DNA of 64,000 bases, taken from the NCBI GenBank assembly GCA_963693085.1, contig OY856409.1, positions 1,536,797,072-1,536,861,071 of the forward strand. The letters are read 5' to 3'. This DNA is from Alisma plantago-aquatica (Eukaryota; Streptophyta; Magnoliopsida; Alismatales; Alismataceae). A model generated the notes under the pieces. The model was not told the DNA's origin, searched no databases, and saw only the letters and a program-made list of their open reading frames with translations. The translations under genes and the position numbers were made by a program. Within the stretch, counting starts at the first letter, position 1. Every line of letters starts with the position of its first letter. Shown piece by piece: positions 35,542 to 48,171 of the stretch.

Positions 35542-36777
35542 TTTGTAACATCCCTGACCTGGGTTATGAACTAACCCTAGGTGTTTTGCCTAAATATGTA
35601 ATTAAATCCTTGTGATTATCTTTTAGCATGTAATTAAGTTCCTAAGGAACATACATTTTCATTTCTGTCCTTTTTAAACAATGATTGTAGTATTGTTTGG
35701 TAATACAGAGACCTATGTGCAAATTAACCAATTAGAGGGGTTAACTTGCAAATTACAAAGGTCAAGATGTTCCTCTAACAAAGAGACATCATATGAATGA
35801 ATATGATGAGGTATGATGGATTTCCCAAGTTTGGGCACCAAGGTGCAGCTTGTGGAGCAATCCTTGTGCTTAAAATCCTAATTTTGGTGTAAAGTGCAAT
35901 TTACCCAAAATGAGGGGTGCAACTTGTGATATACACTTTCTAGAATATCTTTTATGACTTTTTACATCATTTAAAGTTATAATAATAAAGGATGCACTTC
36001 ATTTGAATAATCATATTATAAGAAATACCTTTGTAATTAAACCACCAAAGTTGTGAGTAAAGGAGACCCTTATATGTATATGTGCACCATAGTGACAAGT
36101 TGACCTTCCTTGCCTTTAGTCCTTGGTCTTAGAAGAAGTTTTACCTTAGATATGAAGAGTAGGGACGTGCCTAAAAGAAAGGAAGGACCTAGTTGTGAAA
36201 AGGAGGAGTAAGTTGTCCTTATGATGAAAATAACCTCAAAGTATATATGATCCTTTCCTTTGCAACCAAAGGCAACGTTTCCTTTCTTCCCTTCTTATTC
36301 CCTTGCTTAGACCAACTTAGGACAGAGCTCAGGAGTAGAGGAAGATGACCAAGTTCATCTAGGTAAGCTTTTGTCATCATCTTGCTCGAATTCATGGAGG
36401 AAACCAGGTTACAAGGTTGGTTTCATGGTTATCTTACTTAGCTTTCTCTTCCTAACCGATCCTTCCCAACTTTTACTTGAAGAAACAACCTTGGATGACC
36501 TGTGGAGCTCAAGCCACCATTAAAGTTTTGAATCTTGGAAGCTTGGAGTTCTAGGAACAACATTTGAGGCGGGTTTTATAACTCTACACCTTGCTTTGTT
36601 ATGCATACTTTTATTCTTGCAAATAATAGTTAGTTCTTCTTCTTACCCATCTTTCTTTGCACTCTTGCAAGCTTTTTCATGAAGAACAGACCTTGGTTTC
36701 AAGGTTGAAGACAAAGGGCGTTAGTACATATGTTGGTCCTTATCTAACTTTACTAAACGATCTTGGACCAATAGTTC

Positions 36778-37153
36778 AAATGGGTTCACACTCATTTCAA
36801 CTCAAATGGGTTCACACTCGTTTCAACTCAAATGGGTTCATACTCGTTTCAACTCAAATGGGTTCACACTCGTTTCAACTCAAATGGGTTCACACTCATT
36901 TCAACTCAAATGGGTTCACACTTGTTTCAACTCAAATGGGTTCACACTCGTTTCAACTCAAATGGGTTCACACTCGTTTCAACTCAAATGGGTTCACACT
37001 CGTTTCAACTCAAATGGGTTCACACTCGTTTCAACTCAAATGGGTTCACACTCATTTCAACTCAAATGGGTTCACACTCGTTTCACCTCAAATGGGTTCA
37101 CACTCGTTTAAGCTCAAATGGGTTCAGACTCGTTTCAACTTAAATGGGTTCAA
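36778..37153 (+). repeat. 26-bp minisatellite, 14 units (3' LTR)
   Basis: Same unit as at 27957, recurring every 26 bp from 36780 to 37144. Confidence 0.97.
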
Positions 37154-37479
37154 TTAAAGGATACCTTGTTTTATGTAAACCCTAATGACATGATAGTGGT
37201 GATTTGGTTTATGATAATCAATAAGGACTTAACCCAACCCTATCTAGAGTGATGTAATCACCATCCATTAGTAAGGAGAGAGAGAAAGTACCATTTATGG
37301 TTAAAACTCAAATAAAGTACCTTCAATGTATATGAATATGCAGGATTAGGGTATGATCCACTTATGAGAGAATCATGAAAACCCTAATTAAGATAATTGA
37401 TGAGTCTTAACCTAATTTGAAAGCATCAATGATGATGTTTCTCATTCATGATGATGCTATGAGCTCATTTCACTATGAA

Positions 37480-37657
37480 GTGAATAGTAAACCCTAATTC
37501 TAGGGTAATCATGAGTAATGTGAATAGTAAACCCTAATTCTAGGGTAATCATGAGTAATGTGAATAGTAAACCCTAAATCTAGGGTAATCATGAGTAATG
37601 TGAATAGTAAACCCTAATTCTAGGGTAATCATGAGTAATATGAATAGTAAACCCTAG
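37480..37657 (+). repeat. 40-bp telomere-box repeat (3' LTR)
   Basis: Four units plus a partial, with AAACCCTAA at 37489, 37529, 37569 and 37609. Confidence 0.9.
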
Positions 37658-39526
37658 TTCATAGTAATATGTTGAAATGAACAATAAACTCTAAACTCAT
37701 GTTATTCCTTTAAAGCATGAATTGTATGATCAAGATATGAGATGAGGAATTATTATTCCCAATCATAATGAAAGGGGTGAATAACCCTAAATGATGTAAA
37801 CAAGGGAATCTTACCCTTTGTAAGGACATAAAAGTATAACCTTTGAATTGAAGGGTTAATTCTCTCTTATTGACTGTTGATATGATTATGAATTGTTGAT
37901 TATTATCAATTGAATTAATCATGCAGGTTCTTATAAGAGAATAATCATATCCAGGTAAGGATCATGACATCATATTTATTGAAAGCATGTCAATAGCTTA
38001 TGAACAGAAATAACTATGTTGCCTAGATGCAAGTGGCATCATATGAAACTGATATGCCTTAAGGGCCATGAATGACATCAAGGTCATGCTAATAGATGAC
38101 TTGATGCTGACATGTCATTTGATAGCAAGTGTTATGATGATATAAGGGTGTGAGCACCCATGTTCCTGAATTATAGTGATAAAATGATTAGGAATTGATA
38201 TCCATCTGATAACTGATATGAGTAATACATGTTACATTTAGTATTCTTCTGTTATAGCCATGTTTAGTACTTCAATGTTTGGAAACATGAATGATGCTAA
38301 AAGAATACTGAAATGTACCTAATAATCAAGTATAATCATATCATGTAGAGCCCTGATCATAGATCCATCATTGTCAGAGTTTAAATGATGGTGAAACAGG
38401 TTTTCCTAAGGGAACTCCTGGATCACATAATTTAGAGTATGTGGGGGAATATGGATGTGTATATCCTTACATCTTAGTGTAGGAGTTGATGTGGATGTAT
38501 CTTAATCCATCAGCCCTTCACTATATGCTTATACCAGGATGATGTAACACTATTCTCCCAAAGGAATCTTTATACCGCATCGATGAGAGATAAACATGAA
38601 ATCTTTCCATAGAAAAGAGAGTGCAGAATGCCACTGTGACTCTAATAGCGAAGTACCAGAATACCCTGGTGAGCTATATTAACAGAGACACTAGATGTCC
38701 TGCATGTTTATCCTCATTCTTACTGAGGTAGTTGAAGGTCATGAGAATTCGGCTCTTTCAATGACCTAGTATGATACCGATGCAACTTACTAGTGATCGG
38801 TTGGAGAATGAGCGGTATACCTCATCTCCGCAGGGCATAATGATGTTTGTAAAACATAATCAACCGCGTAGCATAACTACTTAGGTTGAACTATGTGGAA
38901 CATTGATTGATATTACATTGCTTGCATTTAATATCCTGTTCAAGTATTAGTATACATGTTCTTCATATTCCTTAATAAAGATGAGTAATTGTTATCAAGC
39001 TTGCTATGAGTAATCTAAGTTACCTGCTCACGATGTTCCTTGATTGCTTTTAACAAAGTTTCTGGCGGAGAGTTATAACTCTCGCTGGGACAATTATTTA
39101 AAATTATCTCACCCCGTAGATTTTCTACCTTTATGTGGACGTCGAGGTCGAAGGAACCGATCTGCAGGTGGACAGCAGCAGCAGCGGCAAAACCAGGAGC
39201 AACAATGATTTCAGGTGGAAACACTGTGTTGTCTAGTCTTGTAGATAGAATAGTCTTATGTCGTCTCTGTACACTCAGGTCCTAGGAGTTTGTTGATCTG
39301 AGAATTTTGAAGTCTTGAGATTTTGTATCACAATGTATATAATCACTCGAGAAGTGATTTATCAGAGATGTAAACAGTTCATCTTACTTTTATGAAAGGA
39401 GTTTTAGGTTTTCGAGATCTCATTTTCGAAAGGTTTTAATTTATCGTGATTTTTCGTATTCCGCTGTTAATCGAACCGCTTCCGCTACGTTTATCTTGTG
39501 TTTTAGAGATCAGAGCCCACACTTGG

Positions 39527-41192
39527 TCTCTCTGAGTTACCACAACCAGAGAGAACAACAAATGTCAGAGCAACTGATTCTCAATTGTGTCTGTTGGGTA
39601 GCCCCTATAACCCCTATATTTATATAAGGGCTTAGGGTCAGAGTTCCCAGTGGTTGTGGGAGTGGAAGGGACAGAAAGATCATGAATTTTTGCAACTTGC
39701 AAGCAGCAAACCGGTCAGTTGGCAACCAAAATTGTCGGTTCATACACAAGATGGATGGCTCGCATAGCAAACTCGTCATTTTGCATGTTTCCTAATCACA
39801 TATGAATTTAGAAAAATTGTCTCCAATTAATGCACAACATTAATTCTTGTACCAATCCAATTAAACAAGGGAAATGATCAACATTTCTCACAAATTTGGG
39901 AAAGCTACCAGAACCTTTGGTTGGCACAACTGAGCCAATCATTCACTCAGTGAACTGGTCATCTCACCCAACCTGAACCGATCAGTTCACGCAGTAAGCC
40001 AATCAGTTGGTACCTCAATTTATGCAAAACTTAGTCCATTCAATGTCTAATTAGCATGACACTCCAAACGGCCATGTCAACACTTGAACTAATTGATTAG
40101 CAATTCAGTCAGCTAGTTTGTTGCTTGAATTGACCACCTAAACACTTTGGAAATCAATTCAATCATCATTCATGATAGGCTCCTCTTCTAGGTGAGTTCC
40201 TATGTGTGTGACCCTATAGGTCCCATATCACGTTGGCAGTGAATGTCCATAACTAGCTTATGACATCACAAGCAAAGAGCGGTACCTATTCAGACATTAG
40301 TGCTACCTAAGTGAATGAAAATTTGGAGAACAACTTCAACCTACAATCAGTGTAAGGGTGTTGTAGTGATTGTATAATTCCTTTGTCTCTGATATCCAAG
40401 CATGCAAGTGTCACCTTGTCAATGTTCAATGCATTTTTCTTGATCCAAGAGAAGACTGTATGAGATATATGTGACCTCAATATCATATATTGATCACATG
40501 TGCATGCATATGTGTTTCTCAGTCTCGCTAATGAAGTGGCCAGGAATATCAAACTCTAGTTGGAGGGACAAATCCCATCTACATCACTCATAGTCTATCC
40601 CTATGTGTCCCAACTGTCCAATCATCACCTTTATGTCAATCCATGTTTTACAGTTATGATTGATGAAGTCAAAGTATACCGATCAACATGTAATGAGTGT
40701 AGTGACTTCAAGTCTAAGAATCACAATCACCACCTTCACTATGAGAGATAACTATAACTTAGCAAGTATAGTTTCCATGTATCACTCTCAAGGTTTCTAT
40801 GTCCGAGACATTATTCTCTAACATGTATCAGTATACTTGGTTTGGTATCACCAAATCTTGAATAATGAGATTTTGTCTTCAACCAACTCACAGTTTAGTC
40901 TTATGTGTTATTGTTGTCTATCTACCTTCCACAATAACATATGACCATGGACATATCAAGAATGTACATATTCTCAACATCTGTATGATCTTATTCTTCA
41001 TAGTCATGTACTTGAAGACATACATCATTGAGTAATTGTGATTCTTTAGACATTCATTATGTTTCCTCATTATCTCATAATTGAGTGAATCAAAATGGAT
41101 TGGAAGCTTGCTTGTCAACATTAGTCAAATCGATTATGTAATTTGCCTTCACAATCATCATATGATTGGATCTAAGGGCATCCTTACCAACA
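39527..41192 (-). repeat. Copia-B 5' LTR, fragment 3 (LTR start)
   Basis: Continues 26487-26724 after the Tekay insertion. Read on the minus strand it begins TGTTGGTAAGG at 41192, marking the outer end of Copia-B. It contains motif-array sites near 39707, 39931, 39951, 39974 and 39995. A possible TATA (minus) lies near 39620. Short ORFs here are chance products. Confidence 0.85.
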
Positions 41193-42960
41193 CCAAGATC
41201 AACTTAGCCTTTGTCAAAAGTTGAATCTCCAATTTTGAAAGGGAGATTAAACACACCTATATCACCAAGTTTTTCTAGAAAATGGTAATGAATTATAGAA
41301 CCTATTCTTTCAAATAGAATCACTATTTCAGCTTGGCCAGACCTCCTTCTCCTTGTGAGAATGTCTTTTAAGAACTTGGCATAAGAGGGCATTTCAGCTC
41401 TCACTTCAACTAAAGGAAGGTTCACATAGAACATGTTCAAGATGCACATAAACTTGTTGAACTTAGCATCATCTTTTTTGCTAGAAAACCTATCGTGAAA
41501 GGAACATTAGGCTTGAAAAAAGAATAATCTTGCTATGAATTTCTAGCAGTTTTCATGCTTCAGTTCTTAGTAGTCTCCTCTGTAGTTGTGTCAATAACTT
41601 CTTTAGATTTCCATTTTAAAGGTGGTGAGGATCCTCCAATCAGTGCTTCATTTCTTAGCATCATGGACTTGCATGTTATTTTAGAATTCATCTTTGGTTG
41701 ATAGACAAGGAGTAAGAAGGTGTTTTGTGATTGGATACAGCTTGTTGAGCAATCTGGTTCTCCAACATCTTGGTATGAGTAGTAATTTCGTCCACTATGG
41801 AAGAAATTTGTTGGATGGAATCTTTCATAATCTAACCATGTTGGTGGAATTTGCTTCAATTGAGATGAAACAAAGCCTTCTATAAGAGACTCCAAATTGG
41901 ACTTTGGTTGTTGTTTTTGTTGGTTGAAGTTTCTATTGAAATTATTGTTGAAGCCTGGAGGATTGTTTCCCATTGGTGGTTTATTACCCAAATGAAATGG
42001 TTGTTGACCTTAAGCTTGTTTATGATTATAGGAGAAGTTTGTATGATCACTCCAACCTAGATTGTAGACATTGGAATATGGATTGTATATTTTTTTGTTT
42101 CCAAAACTTCCTATTGCATTGCATTACTCCACGTTCTCTTTAGATGGGATGAAAGAATTGTATCTTGAGGATGATACTTGTCCTATGTATTCACTTGCAT
42201 CACATATCAGATTTACTGGTTGAGGTTGTTGAGCACTCAACCTCTCAAACTTTTGTGTCAAGGTATCTAACTTTGTTGAAATCCAATCAGGACTTCAATA
42301 GCATGGATGCTTGCTTGTTTATATGAAGTAACAAAAGATGAGGGTGGCTGATTACTTATTTTAGAACTTCATTGAAAATGATTGATTGTTGTGTATTCTA
42401 TTATATCACGGGCCTCCTTTTAGTATTTATTCATAAGATATCCACTGGATGTAGCATCTATAGACATCCTGGCATTATAGTAAAGCCCATTATAGAATGT
42501 TTGAAGAATAAAATAGTTGCTTAGACCATGGTGAAGACAAAGACATTGAACATTTTTGTCCCATTTATCACACAGAGTCTCTCCTTCCTATTGAGATAAG
42601 TTAGTCAATAGGATTATCAACTGAGCCACTTACTTGGTGGGAAGTAATTGGCTAAGAGGACTTTAAGAAGTTCATCCCAACTATTGATGGAGATTCTAAG
42701 AAAAGAAGAGAACCATACATTGGATCTATCCTATATAGAAAATGGAAAAATAGTAGGCATATACCATCAGGAGCAATGCCATTAATCTTAAAGATGTTCA
42801 TATATTACAAGAATTCAGCTACATGTAGATTGGGGTCTGCTATGGGAGTCCCTCCAAAGCGGTTTTTTTGAATCATTTGCCTAATTTTTGGGATGATGGT
42901 GAAATTGTTTGCCTCAACCCGTGGGCTACTGATAGCCCCATTGATGTTTATGTAGTTGGA
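41193..42960 (-). pseudogene. gag: Athila-B gag and protease start
   Basis: Decayed Athila/Tat-type gag on the minus strand. Capsid domain at about 42930-42390 (QKNRFGGTPIADPNLH, then KINGIAPDGI and a YNAR..DAT tail, across frame breaks). Asn/Gln-rich linker at 41991-41860 (GFNNNFNRNFNQQKQQ). Then the conserved pre-protease block at 41449-41204 (EMPSYAKFLKDILTRRRR, FNLPFKIGDSTFDKG), a stop, and VDLG ending at 41193. DLG is the start of the protease active-site motif, and Copia-B is inserted exactly there. The rest of pol must lie beyond the other end of Copia-B, off the window. There is no intact reading frame. Confidence 0.85.
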
Positions 42961-43093
42961 ATGGCGAAGTCCTTGGAAGGGTGATCATCTTCCATGATTG
43001 GTTCTTGGTTGTCCTGTCAAAATGGTGGTGAAGAATGAGGTGATGACGGTTATGAGTCTCCCAATCTTGAAGAGTCTCCAATCCTTGCTCATG
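42961..43093 (-). other. Athila-B leader/gag start, left of TR-GAG
   Basis: Minus-strand sequence between the capsid domain and the TR-GAG insertion. It continues at 51530 on the far side. TSD TCATG at 43089-43093. Confidence 0.6.
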
Positions 43094-44221
43094 TGTAACA
43101 TACCAGAATTAGAACCCGACCCTAGTAGTTTTACCCTTTTGACTTATCTAAATAAGAATAAGATAATATATGTAATTAAGCCAATTTTGAAACATAAAAT
43201 ATGACACATCGAGTATATAAGGGAATGCATAATACTTTGTGCTTAATAATGACTCATTTGGGTGATAATAAGAAATTAAAGAACTTAATTGGATAAATAA
43301 TGAACTAGTGGTCCACTAATGGTCCAAATTACATAACTCATAAAAATAAATCCCAAAAGTAAAATCTAAGTTTAAAATCATGTTCCTCGGGTCCCAATTG
43401 CCTTGGGAGTCAAGTGTCACATTATTCACACAATAATAATTCATTTAAATTAATTAGGGAAATAAGGCATGAGTTTTACTCAAAATATCAAATAAAAAAA
43501 ATATGAATGCAAAAGAGAAAAATAATCTTACATTCATAATCTACATAATAAATATAGCCTTTGGCTGAATTTTCATCCAATTTGGAGAAAGTTTGCTTAA
43601 AAGGTGACATCAGGAGAGAGAGTGTGTGTAGAACCTTCAAAATATTAAACTAACACTCAAATATGTAAAATTGATGGCAAATTCGTATCCAAAACATTAA
43701 ATATGACTTGTGGGTCAAGTTTCATCAAATTTGGATAATCCTAATGCCAATAATGAAGGAGGACAGAGAAAATATGATTTGATTTATTTATCATATTAAA
43801 AGTTTTCAAAAGGAAAATATAATTTTATATTTAGAATCAAAATGCTTTAATTATCATCTGTACAAAATTTTACCTAATTTGGAGTTTGTTTGCACATGCA
43901 GGTTTCTGATTCTATTTTAATACATGCTTTTTTTGGAGAATTGGATTGATCATCGAACGGTGTAAAACCCGTCTCCTATCTCAGGTAGGAGAGGGACACA
44001 CAGTGTACAATACCTCTGGGATAGGGACTCTAAATTTCATGAATTTCTTGTTCCTCTCTCAACCATTCTTGGAAATCTTTTGTTTTTCGTAATCGGGGGG
44101 ACTTTCCACATATAATGAGCCTAAACATGTGAACTAAAATCATCTTATCTTGTTTTTCCCATATTTGGGGCAAGTTGCTTCTCTGGAGACTGCCTATTTT
44201 GGAGTTCCTCCCAACCACACC

Positions 44222-44230
44222 TATATAAAT
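44222..44230 (+). promoter_or_regulatory. TR-GAG LTR TATA box
   Basis: TATATAAAT, matched by TATATAAAC at 49390-49398 in the 3' LTR. Confidence 0.6.
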
Positions 44231-45899
44231 CCCTAACCCCTTGATCTTTGGGCACTAAGCAATCTTTTCGTCATTCCAATCTCTTCTCTTGTCGTTGTTT
44301 TCACCATAAATGATCGTGGATTTCACCTGCACATTGCGGTGAGCTTTCCTCCTTCCCCCAATGTCTGGAACTCAAATTTCTTGGGTCTTCAGGTTCATGA
44401 AGTTCACATTTGCCTTTATACACTCTTATATTCTTGAATTAGTGACTAGCATGGATTCGCCAAATTTTTGCATGTTGTTGCTGCTCCTTCTCACAACCAT
44501 GGCATGACGTGAGTAGTGGGAGCAATCCCTTTCCTAATTTCCCGTAAACATCCCTCAGTTTCCTTCTCTCTTCATTTTTCATTTTGGGGATATTATGGTC
44601 ATTTGACTCATTTTGTTTCTCATCTGACTGTGGCCCCCTCATCTTGGACCAGGCATGACTATGTGACTTGGAGTCTGCTCATTGGGCCAAGACACTGGTT
44701 GGTACCCCTTTCCCTCTCTTTCTTCCTCTTTCTCAAAGGATTGCCACATGGAATTTTGTGATTTGTCGAATCTTCAAATATTCATAATAATTCACTCACT
44801 GATCAGAAAAATATGGAAAAATAGTTGTTGGATTTAGAAAATTAAGATTTCATAAAAAGGATCTAATGAATTATGAGTTCAACAGATCCTTTTTAGCAGA
44901 AAGGCAAATATTCCTTGCGCATTATCAGACAATCACTTATTCACAAACCTCGTCTGGGGCTAATCATATTCATTTTCCATCTCATGGAAAACCCTTACAC
45001 TCCTCTTAGGCCTATACCCTTCTAGGGGTATTTTAGTGATAGGTTATATAGGAACTGGACCCCGAAACTTCTTCGTAATGGCACCACTCCATGCCTCATT
45101 TCATATGGAACCTCAAAGTGGCCCGATTTTCATTATATTCCATCTATATCCCAATTCCATTCATTTAATATCCTATCTTTTGGTTTAGTTTGTTACCTAA
45201 ATCCAATCTCATAAATAGGTGATTTCAATGAATTTACCTAAATATTTAATAAATTATCAAATTCATAACTAAATATATATAAGTTAGAAAAATATAATAA
45301 AATATGTTTTGGACTCCTTATAACATAAACTAAAATGAGGCATAGTTTTCATAACCTAATTCACATGTTAATAAAAAGGTGGGTTTTTTTAGGCTTTGTT
45401 TAATGTGTGTGAAATTGACATAAAATTTGTATATGTGTTTAATAGGCTCTTTGGTGACCTAGACTTGGATCTAGAAATGCTTTGGACTTTGGAGTCTGAT
45501 ATTGAGGTATGTTGTATCCCCTATTTCTCAATGTTGAGCAATTCACCTATCTTTTCATTCTCTTGAATTTGGCCTACACAATATGTCTTATCTCTTGATA
45601 TCATGGTTCATGTGAACTATCTTTCTTACGATGGTCTTGGATATTCTCTTGATATCTTATTTTGTGCTGTGGTGCATGATAGACTTGTTGATGGTATCTG
45701 CCAATTGTGATGTGGATGTTTATTTGTAGATTCATGTGTTGTCCATTGTATGATATGGCAACATTGTATAATTTCTGATCATACTTCCTACTTGCCTCTA
45801 CATTTACCTACTATGTGATTCAGTAGCCCTAGAGTAGTATAATTTCATTGGTTTTGTTTCATTGTGAATTATGACAACATTGTGATATTTTGGATGGTG

Positions 45900-46044
45900 G
45901 ATGTGTGATTCCCCATGCCTGAGCGGGATGTGTGATTTGTGGACCGTGTTATATATATGTTTGGGTGGTGGATGTGTGATTCCCCATGCCAGGGCAGGAT
46001 GTGTGATTCTTGGCCCATGTCTCAGTAGGTTCAAGATGTGTGAT
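45900..46044 (+). repeat. GATGTGTGATT motif cluster
   Basis: Five copies of GATGTGTGATT at 45900, 45927, 45971, 45998 and 46034, in blocks alternating with CCCCATGCC and TTGG. The 3' LTR has a similar cluster at about 50744-50885. Confidence 0.8.
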
Positions 46045-46779
46045 TCTTGGCTACCTTTGTCTCTTATAATATTCTAGTGTTATGCTTATCTCACATACAT
46101 GCAGGATCATGGTTATGACATGTGCATATGTGGCACTACTTTATTGTTTTAATTATGGCAAGTATCTTTCTTTATGATGATGATGATCCTCTTATTCTTT
46201 ATGCCGGTGTGGGTATTCCTTATTTTTTCATAGGAAATATTTTTTATGAATGTGTGGGTAGTCCTTATCTTTGGCATGGGAAGCATTTATACTTGATGTC
46301 CTTATTGCCATATATTGCTCAAGTTTTCCTTTTAATATACACATACCAGCTTTTTGCTGATATCCTTTTTTTTTCTTTGTGGGGTATGCTTCCAACCCTA
46401 GGTTAGATTAGGGAGAGGAGAACTTCAACATCAACCTTGTAGATGAGCTTTTTGTGAGACTTGGAGAGGTGGTTAGATGACCCTAGGATTGATCTTTGGC
46501 TTATACATTTAGTTTAGCTTTTTGACACTGATGTGTGGTGAAGTGATGTACTATGTTATCAAGCTTTGTAAATTGTTAGATAATGATCTTTTCCACTACT
46601 ACTCATTATGTAATGATACATACATGTTGAATGAATTGGTCTCCATCCCTTTGGCAAAAAAAAATGTGGTGTTTGCTTCAAGGGATGTTGCCTTTTTATT
46701 TCTAGTAGGGAGTGGTTCCCCTCTGAGATCCCACTCCTTATAGTAAGGTATCAGATCTGGGATTCCACTCCTTATAGTA

Positions 46780-46792
46780 TGGTATCAGAGCC
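46780..46792 (+). other. TR-GAG primer-binding site
   Basis: TGGTATCAGAGCC, the initiator-Met-type primer site, 3 bases after the LTR end. Confidence 0.88.
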
Positions 46793-46899
46793 ACTAGCAG
46801 TCGGTTATCTACCTATTTCATACTTGTCTCCCTTAGTATGTTTACATTTATCTTAGGTTTCTTACACCTAGTACCTTGCCTTGTGCAGGCAAAACCCTT

Positions 46900-47973
46900 A
46901 TGGTGGGAGATAACTCAACGGTTGACAACCAGTACGGTTACGAGACACCCCAAAACCTTAGGTTTTGTCAAGGGACCTCAGCTTCTGCTAGTTCGGGTGT
47001 AGTCATCTCTCCAGAGCAAGAGTTGTCTATGTATTGACAAGTTTTTGCTTCCTTCATGGCGGGGAAGATGAAAGACCCATCTGTACCTAAAAAGCCTAAG
47101 GATTTCTCGATCATGGAGTTCATGAAGATGCAACCACCCTCCTTCAAGGGTGAAGGTGAGATAGAGATGGTCAAAAAAGTTGATGATTAGGTGTTAGCCA
47201 TAGAGAGGACTTTTGATGGTATGGCATGTCCTCCACACCAGAAGGTTAGGTTTGCTTCATATGTCTTGGAAGGACTAGTAAGAGTTTGGTGGAATGGAAT
47301 TCCAAGGACTAGAGATATCTCAACCATGACTTGGGTGGAGTTTTTGGCTCTCTTCTGTGGGAAGTATATCTGTACTACTACTTTGAAGAAAAAGGAAGCT
47401 GAGTTCTATAGTTTGAAGCTAGGTTTCATGTCAGTGTCAGTTTATGTGTAAAGATTCTTGTTGCTTGAGAGATATGCTTCTAGACCTAGTGAAGAACGTA
47501 GAGCTGACCTATATCTGCAAGGACTCAACTACAAAGTGGGTCATGCCCTTATCCCACAACTTCCTTTGACCTTTCAAAAGATGATTGATAAAGCTTTGGT
47601 TGTGGAGGCTTACCCAGGATTTCAACCTAGGAAGTTTGATAAGAAGAGGAAGTCCTCAGGTGATGAACTGAAAAGGGACCAGTGTGCTACGTGCAATGGT
47701 TACCATCCTCCAAGAAAGTGTTCTCAAGAAAAACCTCATCATAATACTCCAGTGATATGCCATCATTGCAATGAACCTAGACATGTCAGATATCAGTGCC
47801 CCAATCTTCATTTTGGACGAGGATGTGTTCCTTAGCAAGCACTTCCTCAGAATCAGGGAAACAATAATGGTAACAACAATGGTAAGAAGCATGTGGAAAG
47901 GAGAGTTGGAAGAGTTTTTGCTTTGGATGGTGAAGAAGTTAATGATGATGAACAAGAACAAGTTAACCCATAG
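46900..47973 (+). pseudogene. gag: TR-GAG gag
   Basis: One frame from ATG at 46900 (MVGDNSTVDNQYGY) to about 47973, with in-frame stops near 47035, 47188, 47449 and 47833. Chromovirus-type capsid residues: PPSFKGEGE near 47130, then VRFASYVLEGLVRVWWNG at 47248-47301 and TWVEFLALF. Two Cys/His clusters follow at about 47680-47810: CATCNGYHPPRKC (C-x2-C-x3-H-x4-C variant) and CHHCNEPRHVRYQC (standard CCHC). The tail is Asn-rich. No protease motif follows; the polypurine tract comes within 200 bp. This gag is distinct from the Tekay gag in this window, which has one knuckle. Confidence 0.88.
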
Positions 47974-48151
47974 TTTCTTAGATTAGTTTTTACAAGTTAT
48001 GTTTCCTTTTTGCATGTTGCTTATGTAGTTGGATGTAAGAAGTATAGTTGAACCTTTTGTATCTGAAGTTTAGTTTGATATAATAATATGAACCCTTTTA
48101 AGGGGTGGTGGATATGTTTGGTTATAGATGTTTTGATTTTGAGGACAAAAT

Positions 48152-48171
48152 CCCTTTAAGGGGTGGTGTTC
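48152..48171 (+). other. TR-GAG polypurine tract
   Basis: TTTAAGGGGTGGTG just before the 3' LTR at 48172. A near copy (TTTTAAGGGGTGGTGG) lies at about 48095-48110. Confidence 0.7.

Larger units (their letters stand above)
26725..39521 (+). mobile_element. Tekay/Del-type chromovirus (Ty3/gypsy)
   Basis: Complete 12.8-kb insertion: LTRs 26725-30712 (3,988 bp) and 35544-39521 (3,978 bp), TG..CA ends (TGTAACATCC..CCCACA), exact TSD CTTGG at 26720-26724 and 39522-39526, primer site, gag, protease, RT, RNase H, integrase, chromodomain-like C terminus and polypurine tract. The LTRs differ at about 3 of the first 100 bases, so this is likely the youngest insertion here. It lies in the Copia-B 5' LTR. 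Stops and two frameshifts make it inactive. Confidence 0.97.
35544..39521 (+). repeat. Tekay 3' LTR
   Basis: Close match to 26725-30712. The net length difference of 10 bp is largely accounted for by two fewer 26-bp units and one more 40-bp unit. Confidence 0.96.
43094..46776 (+). repeat. TR-GAG 5' LTR
   Basis: TATATAAAT promoter at 44222-44230. Contains a stretch of about 330 bp (about 44855-45180) and a 46-bp local duplication near 46230 that the 3' LTR lacks. The last about 35 bp appear duplicated (two CCACTCCTTATAGTA copies at 46731 and 46765). Confidence 0.85.
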
